Source: Burkholderiales bacterium JOSHI_001
GTDB taxonomy: Bacteria > Pseudomonadota > Gammaproteobacteria > Burkholderiales > Burkholderiaceae_C
DNA: 64,000 nucleotides
Direction of reading: 5' to 3'
Assembly (NCBI GenBank): GCA_000244995.1
Contig: CM001438.1
Coordinates: 310,001-374,000, forward strand
Positions 55,637-63,147 of this stretch are shown here, piece by piece. The notes below the pieces were generated by a model, which saw nothing but the letters and a program-made list of their open reading frames with translations, searched no databases and had not been told where the DNA came from. A program made the position numbers and the translations under genes. Position 1 is the stretch's first letter. The number at the start of each line of letters is the position of its first letter.

Positions 55637-56305
55637 TCAGCCCAGCAGGTGGCGCAGCTTGATGAAGGCCAGCGCCGCCATCACCGCGTCGTTCACCGCA
55701 TCGTGGGCCTCGCGCATGGGCAGGTCCAGGTCCTTCATCAGCGTGGCGAAGCGCAGGTCGATGTGGCCGCCGTGCTGGTAGGGCGGCAGCTGGCGCACCT
55801 TGTACTCGTAATACATGGCCGAGACCTCGTGCTTGGGCTGCGGCAGGCCCAGGCCGGTCATGTGGAAGATGGCGCGGTTGACCATGGCCACGTCAAATTC
55901 CAGGTAATAGCCCACCAGCGGCCGCGGGCCGATGAAACTGAGCAACTGGGCCATGGCCACGTCCGGCTCCAGGCCGCCCGCCACGTCGCGTTCGCGCAGG
56001 CCGTGCACCCGCACGCTGTCGGCGCTGACGCCCTTGCTGGGTTTGACCAGCAGCTCCAGCCGTTCGCTGGTCATCACGCGGTTGCCCTTGATCAGCACCG
56101 CCCCCACCGCGATGATCTCGTCCTTCTGCGTGTTCAGCCCCGTGGTCTCGCAGTCCAGGCTCACCCATTCGTCGGCCGGCGGCTCGTCGTACATGGCCTT
56201 GAAGCGCGGGTCGCCCAGGTGGTACAGGCGCCACTCGCGCTTCAGGCGTTCCAGCATGCCGGCGGGCGTCCAGGCCGGGGCCGGCCCCTTCAACGCGGTG
56301 CTCAT
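55637..56305 (-). CDS. DnaQ-like 3'-5' exonuclease
   Basis: DEDDh exonuclease of 222 residues. ExoI motif SLDCETTGL (Asp51, Glu53), ExoII in GYYLEFDVAMVNRAIF and ExoIII in MREAHDAVNDAVMAAL (His and Asp) are all present. It is like the DNA polymerase III epsilon-type exonucleases paired with CBS/DUF294 proteins. ATG 56305 has GGAGGG upstream. It lies 58 bases after the DUF294 gene in the same direction, and the two probably form an operon. Confidence 0.9.
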   Translation of the reverse strand: MSTALKGPAPAWTPAGMLERLKREWRLYHLGDPRFKAMYDEPPADEWVSLDCETTGLNTQKDEIIAVGAVLIKGNRVMTSERLELLVKPSKGVSADSVRVHGLRERDVAGGLEPDVAMAQLLSFIGPRPLVGYYLEFDVAMVNRAIFHMTGLGLPQPKHEVSAMYYEYKVRQLPPYQHGGHIDLRFATLMKDLDLPMREAHDAVNDAVMAALAFIKLRHLLG

Positions 56306-56363
56306 GGGGAAGCCCTCCGCGCTGCGCACGGCGGGGTGAGCGCTATGGAGCGGCCATGCGCGC

Positions 56364-58217
56364 TCACAGCGCATCCAGCCGGTAGCGGTGCGACAGCAGG
56401 GCCTTGAAGCGCTTCACCACGCCCAGCGCGTCCTTCAGCAGGTCGCGCTCCAGGGTGCTGAGCTTGTCCACTTCAATGCCGCGCCCCGGCGTGCGGCCGG
56501 TGTCCGTGGCGTCCAGCCCGGCCTTGAGCTTCAGGCCCATGAAGAAGTGCAGGCTCTCGACCAGTTCGCCGGCCAGGTCGGGCGGCAGCTTGTTCATGGC
56601 CACCAGGGCCTCGATGCGGCCCAGGGTGCTGGTGGCCGGCAGGCGCTGCTCCAGCGCCATGGCCCGCACGCCGTGCACCAGCGGGAAGGTGCCGGCCTTC
56701 TTCAGGTCCAGCTGCTGGCGTTCACCCGGTGCCAGTGCGAACAGCCGGTTCCACCAGCCGCTGCCCGATTCGAAGGAGTTGATGGCCGAGGCAAAGCGCG
56801 CCAGCAGGGCGTCGTTGTCGGTCACCAGCTTGAACAGTTCGGTGCGCACCGCTTCCAGCAGTTGCGCGTCGCCGCAGACCGCGTGGGCGTCGATGAAGAT
56901 GGCCAGCGCCATCAGGCTTTCGGCGTCCGGCATCAGCAGCCAGCGCCGTGCGGTCTCGCTGAAGGCCGTGACCGCGCCGCGCCACTGTGGGTTGCTCACC
57001 ATGATGTGGCCCGGGCATTCGGGGTAGCCGAAGCCCGACAGCGCGTCGGAGAACTGCTGGCACAGCGCGTCCAGGTCGTCCGGCGGCGTGTAGCCGTCGC
57101 GCAGGATCAGGCCGTTGTCCTGGTCGGTCTTCAGCAACTGCTCGCCGCGGCCTTCGCTGCCCATCACGAACAGGCAGGAATTGGCCACCAGCTCGGCCGG
57201 GGCGATGATCTGCCAGGTGCGCTCGAACAGCTTGGCGTTGAGCTCCTGCACCAGCCGCGCCACCAGGCTCACCTTGGTGCCACCGCGGTACAGCAGCCCG
57301 ATCAGCCGGGTGATCTGCTCGGCCGCGGGTTTCAGGCCATTCAGGTCCTTGGCCTCCAGGATCTGGCGCGTGATCAGGTAGCTGTGGTTGGACAGGAAGC
57401 TCAACACGTCCAACTGGTCCAGCGTGCCCAGGATCTTCGGGCCGTCGGGCAGCGCCGGGTCGCCGGGGCCGTCCACCACCACCACGCGGCGCACCTTGTG
57501 GCGGATCATCGTGGCCAGCGCGTCGAACAGGTAGTCGGCCGGGCGCGACGTCACCAGCTTGAAGGTGGCCAGCTCGCCCACCGGCAGCTGAGCCAGGTCG
57601 CCGCCGTGCAGGATGGCGCGCTGCAGCCCGGTGGTGGTGAAGATGCCCAGCCGCGGCGGCGTGCTGGCTTCGTCGCGCACCAGCACGTGGTCGGTGCGTT
57701 CGGCGGCGAAGATGCGCACGCAGGACACGATGTCGGTGGCCGCGCTCACCACCTTGGAGGGCCGCATCACGGCCGCTTCCACCCGCGCCATGGTCAGGCT
57801 CTGCATCTGGTGCTGGCTGTGGCGTTCGGCCAGCGCCGAGAGCTTCTTGGACAGGTCGGAAAACAGCAGGGCGCCGAAGGTGTCGTTCGCGCTGATGAGT
57901 TCGGTCACCGCCTTCTTGGCCAACTGGTAGGCCAGCACTTCTTCGGCCGCCACGAAGCGCCCGCTCACCCGACCGGCCACCAGGGCCCGGCCGTCGAACA
58001 CGTCGCGCGGGCCGTAGGTGGCCAGCACCTCGTCGCTGTCGGCGTGGCGCACATGGCCCTTGATCACGATGAACAGGTGCGAGGGTTCCACCCCCGGCTC
58101 CAGCACCGCGTCGCCCTCGCGGAAATAGGCAATGTCCACATGGTCGCGCACCAACTGGCGCTCGTCGGCGGTGAGACAGTCGAAGGGAGAGACGGAAAAG
58201 TCGAAGGCGTTGGGCAA
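56364..58217 (-). CDS. cNMP-binding/CBS/DUF294 nucleotidyltransferase-like protein
   Basis: Protein of 617 residues. In order: a cyclic-nucleotide-binding-like domain (about 10-125, YFREGDAVLEPGVEPSHLFIV), a CBS pair (about 150-285), a GlnD-like nucleotidyltransferase DUF294 domain (about 310-440, FVMGSEGRGEQLLKTDQDNGLI with G-S and DxD residues) and a DUF294 C-terminal substrate-binding domain (about 460-617). The arrangement is common in proteobacteria next to a DnaQ-like exonuclease and is thought to sense nucleotides. The start is a TTG at 58217 with no clear ribosome-binding site, so the exact N-terminus is uncertain. Confidence 0.88.
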   Translation of the reverse strand: MPNAFDFSVSPFDCLTADERQLVRDHVDIAYFREGDAVLEPGVEPSHLFIVIKGHVRHADSDEVLATYGPRDVFDGRALVAGRVSGRFVAAEEVLAYQLAKKAVTELISANDTFGALLFSDLSKKLSALAERHSQHQMQSLTMARVEAAVMRPSKVVSAATDIVSCVRIFAAERTDHVLVRDEASTPPRLGIFTTTGLQRAILHGGDLAQLPVGELATFKLVTSRPADYLFDALATMIRHKVRRVVVVDGPGDPALPDGPKILGTLDQLDVLSFLSNHSYLITRQILEAKDLNGLKPAAEQITRLIGLLYRGGTKVSLVARLVQELNAKLFERTWQIIAPAELVANSCLFVMGSEGRGEQLLKTDQDNGLILRDGYTPPDDLDALCQQFSDALSGFGYPECPGHIMVSNPQWRGAVTAFSETARRWLLMPDAESLMALAIFIDAHAVCGDAQLLEAVRTELFKLVTDNDALLARFASAINSFESGSGWWNRLFALAPGERQQLDLKKAGTFPLVHGVRAMALEQRLPATSTLGRIEALVAMNKLPPDLAGELVESLHFFMGLKLKAGLDATDTGRTPGRGIEVDKLSTLERDLLKDALGVVKRFKALLSHRYRLDAL

Positions 58218-58358
58218 GGGCAGTCCGGCGGATGGGAGTTTTCAGGCCATTTTTCTCGTCTTGGCTTTATCCGCCGCTGACCTGTCGCAAGGCTGAACGC
58301 AGGCCCCATGGCCTTGGGCTACCCTTGGGTTCGCTGCCGGGACCCAACCCTTGCCATC

Positions 58359-59036
58359 GTGACCGCCACTGCCCCCAAACCCAATCCGATCCATTTCGAC
58401 GCCGCCATCATCGACCTGGACGGCACCATGATCGACACGCTGGGTGACTTCGAAGTGGCCCTGAACCGCACGCTGCGCGACCTGTCGCAACCCCTGGTGG
58501 CACGCCATTTCATTGAACGCACCGTGGGCAAGGGTTCGGAACACCTGATCCGCAGCACCCTGGCCCATGTGGGCGCCGAAGCGGCGCTGTACGACCCCGC
58601 CTGGGCGCTGTACCAGCAGCACTACCAGGCCGTGAACGGCCAGCGCTCGATGGTGTTTCCCGGTGTGGTGGAAGGCCTGGAGCGGCTGCACATCGCCGGG
58701 CTGAAGCTGGCCTGCCTGACCAACAAACCCACCGCTTTTGCCCGCCCGCTGCTGGCGGCCAAGGGGCTGGAATCCTTCTTCAGCGTGGTCTTCGGCGGAG
58801 ACGCCTTTGCGCGCAAGAAGCCCGACCCGCTGCCGCTGCTGAAAACCTGCGAAGCGCTCGGCACGTCGCCCGCGCGCACGCTGATGGTGGGCGACAGCAG
58901 CAACGACGCCCGCGCCTCCCGCGCCGCCGGCTGCCCGGTGGCCCTGGTGAGCTACGGCTACAACCACGGCGAGCCGGTGTCCGCGTCCCAGCCCGACGTG
59001 GTGCTGGAACGGCTGGACGCCCTGTTCTGGGACTAG
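58359..59036 (+). CDS. gph: Phosphoglycolate phosphatase (HAD family)
   Basis: HAD hydrolase of about 225 residues that dephosphorylates 2-phosphoglycolate. Motif I is IIDLDGTMIDT, motif II is ACLTNKPTAF, motif III uses the Lys of ARKKPDPLP, and motif IV is MVGDSSNDARAS. The GTG at 58359 gives the usual short N-terminus before motif I; an in-frame ATG at 58308 would add 17 residues. Neither has a strong Shine-Dalgarno. In many betaproteobacteria gph lies upstream of trpE, as here, although a reversed gene intervenes. Confidence 0.87.
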   Translation: MTATAPKPNPIHFDAAIIDLDGTMIDTLGDFEVALNRTLRDLSQPLVARHFIERTVGKGSEHLIRSTLAHVGAEAALYDPAWALYQQHYQAVNGQRSMVFPGVVEGLERLHIAGLKLACLTNKPTAFARPLLAAKGLESFFSVVFGGDAFARKKPDPLPLLKTCEALGTSPARTLMVGDSSNDARASRAAGCPVALVSYGYNHGEPVSASQPDVVLERLDALFWD

Positions 59037-59039
59037 GCC

Positions 59040-59639
59040 CTAGTTGCCGTCGCTGCCCTGCGGCTTGCCCAGCAGCGCGGCCTTCAGCGTGGCCTCGGCG
59101 GGCGACTTGCCCAGCCAGATGCGCATCAGCCCGCTGTAGAACTCGGGCTCCACGATCGGCTGGCCCGTGGCCTTGCCGTTGACCGAGATCACGGTGCCGG
59201 TGCCGGGCACCCAGTCCACGCTGAAGGCGTCGCCAGCCACCAGCTTCTTCTGGGCCGAGAAGATGTCCGACATGCGGATGGTGCCCGGGATCATCTTCAG
59301 GAACTCGGCCTTCTCAGTGTTGTCCTGCATGCCGCGGGTGAACAGCTTGCCCAGTTCGTTGGCGTCGATGTCGCGCAGCATCACCACGTGCATGCGCTTG
59401 GCACCGGTGTTGGCCAGCACCGCGTCGGTGGTGGTGGCCTTGGCCGTCAGGTACAGCCCGGCGGTATAGACCTTCACGAACTTGTAGCGGATGCCCGCAC
59501 CATTCAACTGCAGGGTGGCGCCGCCCACCTGCACCGACGGCGGGTACTTCACGCCGGCCAGTTCCATGCCTTGGGCCTGCGCCAGCAGCGGCAGGAACGG
59601 GGTGGCGGCCAGCAGGCAGGTCAGGTGGCGACGGTTCAT
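59040..59639 (-). CDS. Exported chalcone-isomerase-like protein
   Basis: Protein of 199 residues with a signal peptide (MNRRHLTCLLAATPFLPLLAQAQ). The body is typical of the bacterial chalcone-isomerase-like domain: GVKYPPSVQVGGATLQLNG, YKFVKVYTAGLYL and the C-terminal EPEFYSGLMRIWLGKSPAE. Bacterial members probably bind fatty acids or other lipids rather than isomerising chalcones. AAGGAG precedes ATG 59639. Its stop lies three bases from the gph stop (convergent). Confidence 0.85.
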   Translation of the reverse strand: MNRRHLTCLLAATPFLPLLAQAQGMELAGVKYPPSVQVGGATLQLNGAGIRYKFVKVYTAGLYLTAKATTTDAVLANTGAKRMHVVMLRDIDANELGKLFTRGMQDNTEKAEFLKMIPGTIRMSDIFSAQKKLVAGDAFSVDWVPGTGTVISVNGKATGQPIVEPEFYSGLMRIWLGKSPAEATLKAALLGKPQGSDGN

Positions 59640-59704
59640 GGGGCAACTCCTTGGGCCACGCGCAGGCGTGGCCTGGATGCACACTCTAGCGCCACTTCGT
59701 GCAT

Positions 59705-59713
59705 TGCTACACT
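59705..59713 (+). promoter_or_regulatory. Candidate extended -10 promoter of trpE leader
   Basis: TGC-TACACT (59705-59713) is an extended -10 with no recognisable -35. Transcription would begin about seven bases on, at or next to the A of the leader-peptide ATG (59720), implying a leaderless leader peptide. Inferred from sequence alone. Confidence 0.45.
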
Positions 59714-59719
59714 GCGCCC

Positions 59720-59791
59720 ATGTTCGCCGAGCACCGCCTGTGCAACCCCACCTGGCCCTGTGGCCAGGGGGCTTGGCCCTGGCGACGCTGA
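59720..59791 (+). CDS. trpL: trp operon leader peptide
   Basis: A 23-residue open frame, MFAEHRLCNPTWPCGQGAWPW followed by RR and TGA, ahead of trpE. It has three Trp codons (residues 12, 19 and 21) in ten, far above the frequency of Trp in ordinary proteins. The Trp codons overlap a hairpin and lie just before further hairpins, as in ribosome-mediated attenuators. No Shine-Dalgarno is visible; a leaderless start is possible. Confidence 0.7.
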   Translation: MFAEHRLCNPTWPCGQGAWPWRR

Positions 59792-59842
59792 AACGCCGCT
59801 TTCAGCCCCGCCCGGGGCGGCCTGGCCGTCAGGCGCCGCCCC
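59764..59842 (+). promoter_or_regulatory. Putative trp attenuator structures
   Basis: Three hairpins follow one another. The first is CCAGGG (59764-59769) with CCCTGG (59777-59782), over Trp codons 19 and 21. The second is GCTGAAA (59787-59793) with TTTCAGC (59800-59806), containing the leader stop. The third is GGGGCGGC (59814-59821) with GCCGCCCC (59835-59842). CCCC at 59806-59809 can instead pair with GGGG at 59814-59817, so the last is mutually exclusive with an alternative. There is no U-run after it, so the mechanism may not be classical intrinsic termination. Confidence 0.5.
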
Positions 59843-59904
59843 CGTGACACCCCGCCGCGCCGCTGCACCGCCCGCGCCGCGGCACCGCCCACAGGACACC
59901 CGAC

Positions 59905-61395
59905 GTGATCACCGAACTGGAATTCAAGAGCCTGGCCGCGCAAGGCTTCAACCGCATCCCGCTGCTCAGCGAGGCCTTTGCCGACCTGGAAACCCCGCTG
60001 TCCCTGTACCTGAAGCTGGCCGGCGGCGCCAAGCACAGCTTCCTGCTGGAAAGCGTGGTCGGTGGCGAGCGCTTCGGCCGCTACAGTTTCATCGGCCTGC
60101 CCGCGCGCACCCTGCTGCGGGTGCGCGGCTGGACCACCGAGGTGGTCACCGACGATGCCGTGGTGGAGACCCACGAAGGCAACCCGCTGGACTTCATCGC
60201 CGCCTACCAGGCCCGCTTCAAGGTGGCGCTGCGCCCGGGCCTGCCGCGCTTTTGCGGTGGCCTGGCTGGCTACTTCGGCTACGACGCCGTGCGCTACATG
60301 GAGCCCAAGCTGGCCAAGGTGCACAAGCCCGGCGGCCTGGACACACCCGACATCGCGCTGCTGCACACCGAGGAACTCGCTGTCATCGACAACCTGTCGG
60401 GGCGGCTGTACCTGATCGTGTACGCCGACCCCAGCCAGCCCGAGTCCTACTTCAAGGCCAAGAAGCGCCTGGCCGACCTGGCCGACAAGCTGAAGTACTC
60501 GGTCACCGCGCCGGCGGTCAAACGCGGCCCCAGCTATGCGGTGGAGCGCGAATTCGACAAGGCCGACTACCTGGCCGCGGTGGGCCGGGCCAAGGAGTAC
60601 ATCGCCGCCGGCGACATGATGCAGGTGCAGGTGGGCCAACGCCTGAAAAAACGCTACACCGAAAGCCCGCTGTCGCTGTACCGGGCGCTGCGTTCGCTGA
60701 ACCCCAGCCCCTACATGTACTTCTACGACTTCGGCGGCTTCCAGATCGTGGGCGCCTCACCTGAAATCCTGGTGCGCCACGAACACGTCACCACGGCGGA
60801 CGGGCAGGCGGGCGACAAGATCACCATCCGCCCGCTGGCGGGCACACGCCCGCGCGGCACCTCACCCGAGGCCGACAAGGCCACCGAAGCCGAGCTGCTG
60901 GCCGACCCCAAGGAGCGTGCCGAGCACCTGATGCTGATCGACCTGGCACGCAACGACATCGGCCGCATCGCCATCACCGGCAGCGTGAAGGTGAGCGAAG
61001 CCTTTGTGGTGGAGCGCTACTCGCACGTGATGCACATCGTCAGCAACGTCGAGGGCATGTTGAAGCCCGGCATGAGCAACATGGACGTGCTGCGCGCCAC
61101 CTTCCCCGCCGGCACCCTGACCGGTGCGCCCAAGATCCGGGCCATGGAAATCATCGACGAGCTGGAACCGGTGAAGCGCGGCATCTACGGCGGCGCCTGC
61201 GGCTACCTCAGCTACGCCGGCGACATGGACGTGGCCATCGCCATCCGCACCGGCATCGTGCAGAACAACACCCTGTACGTGCAGGCGGCGGCCGGCGTGG
61301 TGGCCGACTCGGTGCCGGAAATGGAATGGCGCGAAACCGAGCACAAGGCGCGTGCCCTCATCCGCGCGGCCGAGCTGGTGGAAGAGGGCTTCTAG
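59905..61395 (+). CDS. trpE: Anthranilate synthase component I
   Basis: Chorismate-utilising enzyme of 496 residues, the first step of tryptophan synthesis, working with TrpG. The feedback-site region LLESVVGGERFGRYSFIG (Leu-Leu-Glu-Ser), IRPLAGTRPRG, the catalytic ERAEHLMLIDLARND, and FPAGTLTGAPKIRAMEIIDE with YGGACGYLSYAGD are all present. It starts with GTG at 59905 after AGGA. trpG/D/C, which often follow, are absent; instead a convergent gene begins at once and the two stop codons share the palindrome CTAG. Confidence 0.97.
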   Translation: MITELEFKSLAAQGFNRIPLLSEAFADLETPLSLYLKLAGGAKHSFLLESVVGGERFGRYSFIGLPARTLLRVRGWTTEVVTDDAVVETHEGNPLDFIAAYQARFKVALRPGLPRFCGGLAGYFGYDAVRYMEPKLAKVHKPGGLDTPDIALLHTEELAVIDNLSGRLYLIVYADPSQPESYFKAKKRLADLADKLKYSVTAPAVKRGPSYAVEREFDKADYLAAVGRAKEYIAAGDMMQVQVGQRLKKRYTESPLSLYRALRSLNPSPYMYFYDFGGFQIVGASPEILVRHEHVTTADGQAGDKITIRPLAGTRPRGTSPEADKATEAELLADPKERAEHLMLIDLARNDIGRIAITGSVKVSEAFVVERYSHVMHIVSNVEGMLKPGMSNMDVLRATFPAGTLTGAPKIRAMEIIDELEPVKRGIYGGACGYLSYAGDMDVAIAIRTGIVQNNTLYVQAAAGVVADSVPEMEWRETEHKARALIRAAELVEEGF

Positions 61396-62366
61396 TCGAC
61401 CGACACCTTGGCGCGCCGGATCACCTGCGCCCACTTGGTGGTTTCGGCGTCCAGGAAGGCCTGGAACTCGGCCGGGCCGTTGCCCACCGGCACCGTGCCC
61501 ATGTCGTCCAGGCGCTTCTTCACGTCGTCCAGCTTGACGATGCGGCCCACCTCCTCGGCCACGCGCTGCACCAGCTCGCGCGGGGTGCCGGCCGGCGCCA
61601 GCAGGCCGGCCCAGGTGTTGCCGGTGTAGCCGGCCACGCCCTGCTCGATGAATGTGGGCGTGTCCGGCAGTGCGGCCAGGCGCTTGTCGGCGGCCACGCC
61701 AATGAGGCGCACCTTGCCGGATTTGCCGGGGTTGATGAGCCCCTGCGCCGCGTCCAGGAAGAGCTGGATCTGCCCGCCCATCAGGTCGGTCAGCGCCGCT
61801 GCCGCGCCGCGGTAGGGGATGTGCACCATGAAGGTGTTGGTCACGCTCTTCAGCAGCTCGGTGCTCAGGTGCGCCGCCGAGCCATTGCCGCTGGAGCCGA
61901 AGCTGATCTTGCCCGGGTTGGCGCGCGCAAAGGCCAGCAGCTCGGGCACGGTCTTGAAGGGCGCGTCGTTGTTCACCGCCGCCACCAGCGGCGACAGGCC
62001 GATCAGCGACACCGGGACGATGTCCTTCTTCGGGTCATAGGGCAGCTTGGGGTACAGCGTGGTGTTGGCGGCGTGGGCGGCAATCACCACCGCGAAGCTG
62101 CTGCCGTCGGGCGCCGACCGGGCCAGGGCTTCCACCGCCAGGATGCCGTTGGCGCCGGGCTTGTTCTCGATGCTGACGCTCTGGCCCAGGCGTTCCTGCA
62201 GCTTCTGGCCCACCAGGCGCGCGGTCACGTCGGTGAAGCCACCCGGCGGGTAGCCCACCAGGATGCGGATGGGCTTGTTGAACGCGGGCTGTGCCAGCGC
62301 GCCGGGCCCGGCCAGTGCGCCGGCAACTGCCAACAGGGCCTGGCGGCGGGTGACTGCGTGCCTCAT
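61392..62366 (-). CDS. Bug-family tripartite tricarboxylate transporter substrate-binding protein
   Basis: Periplasmic solute-binding protein of 324 residues. An RR-containing signal (MRHAVTRRQALLAVAGALAG, cleavage after ALAQ) leads into the Bug signature KPIRILVGYPPGGFTDVTAR, ENKPGANGILAVEALARS and GDT-like later motifs (PDTPTFIEQGVAGYTG). Bug proteins bind carboxylates for TctAB-type transporters or act as sensors. The start overlaps the upstream aldolase stop by four bases, so it is coupled to that gene. The stop overlaps the trpE stop. Confidence 0.92.
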   Translation of the reverse strand: MRHAVTRRQALLAVAGALAGPGALAQPAFNKPIRILVGYPPGGFTDVTARLVGQKLQERLGQSVSIENKPGANGILAVEALARSAPDGSSFAVVIAAHAANTTLYPKLPYDPKKDIVPVSLIGLSPLVAAVNNDAPFKTVPELLAFARANPGKISFGSSGNGSAAHLSTELLKSVTNTFMVHIPYRGAAAALTDLMGGQIQLFLDAAQGLINPGKSGKVRLIGVAADKRLAALPDTPTFIEQGVAGYTGNTWAGLLAPAGTPRELVQRVAEEVGRIVKLDDVKKRLDDMGTVPVGNGPAEFQAFLDAETTKWAQVIRRAKVSVD

Positions 62367-63136
62367 TGGTCGTAGCCGGGGTTGCGGCGGTCCAGCCGGC
62401 GCAGCAGGCCCGGCCACACCAACTGGTCGGCGCCCTGGCTGCGGGTGGCGGCGCGGGCCATGGCCGGGATCTCGTCCTGGATGGCCTGCGGCACCTTCAG
62501 CAGGGTGGCGCCGCCGCCCTGGGCCAGCACCTGGATGCGGCAGGCGGCTTCCAGGAAGTACATGTTCTGGAAGGCCTCGGCCACGCTGCGACCGCAGGTC
62601 AGCAGGCCGTGGTTGCGCAGGACCATGCAGTTGCCGTCGCCCAGGTCGGCCACAAGCCGTGACTTCTCGCCCTCGCGCACGGCCACGCCTTCGTAGTCGT
62701 GGTAGCGCAGCTGGGTCAGCGGGAACAGCGAATGCTGCGAAATCGGCAGCAGCCCGTCCTTTTGCGCCGACACCGCCACGCCGTGCAGGGTGTGGGTGTG
62801 CAGCACGCAGGCCACGTCCGGGCGGCCTTCGTGCACCGCGCTGTGGATGATGAAGCCGGCCGGGTTCACCGGGAAATCGGTGGCGTGCAGCGGCTGGCAG
62901 GCGTGGTCCACCTTGATCAGGCTGGACGCGGTGATCTCGTCGAAGAACAGGCCATAGGGGTTGATGAGGAAGTGGTCCGCCTCGCCCGGCACCCGCATGC
63001 TGATGTGGGTGTAGACCAGGTCGTCCCAGCCGAACTGGGCCACCAGGCGGTAGCAGGCGGCCAGGTCCACCCGGGCCAGCCATTCGGCGTCGGACACCTG
63101 GCTGCGCAGGGAGGGAATGTTCAGGCTGTGGTTCAT
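62363..63136 (-). CDS. Class II aldolase/adducin-family protein
   Basis: Protein of 257 residues related to fuculose-phosphate aldolase and ribulose-5-phosphate epimerase. Metal ligands are visible in VACVLHTHTLHGVAVS and MVLRNHGLLTCG, with the anion-binding-region GLFFDEITASSLIKVD. ATG 63136 is chosen for its AAGGA; an upstream GTG at 63151 overlaps the previous stop. It lies between two Bug genes in one operon, suggesting uptake and cleavage of a hydroxy-carboxylate. The substrate is unknown. Confidence 0.88.
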   Translation of the reverse strand: MNHSLNIPSLRSQVSDAEWLARVDLAACYRLVAQFGWDDLVYTHISMRVPGEADHFLINPYGLFFDEITASSLIKVDHACQPLHATDFPVNPAGFIIHSAVHEGRPDVACVLHTHTLHGVAVSAQKDGLLPISQHSLFPLTQLRYHDYEGVAVREGEKSRLVADLGDGNCMVLRNHGLLTCGRSVAEAFQNMYFLEAACRIQVLAQGGGATLLKVPQAIQDEIPAMARAATRSQGADQLVWPGLLRRLDRRNPGYDQ

Positions 63137-63147
63137 GCGGTTGTCCT

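Noticed and set aside
61392-63083. A 563-codon minus-strand frame fusing antisense-like sequence to the Bug protein
   Set aside because: The extra N-terminal part overlaps the class II aldolase in another frame; the real Bug gene starts at 62366 with a signal peptide.
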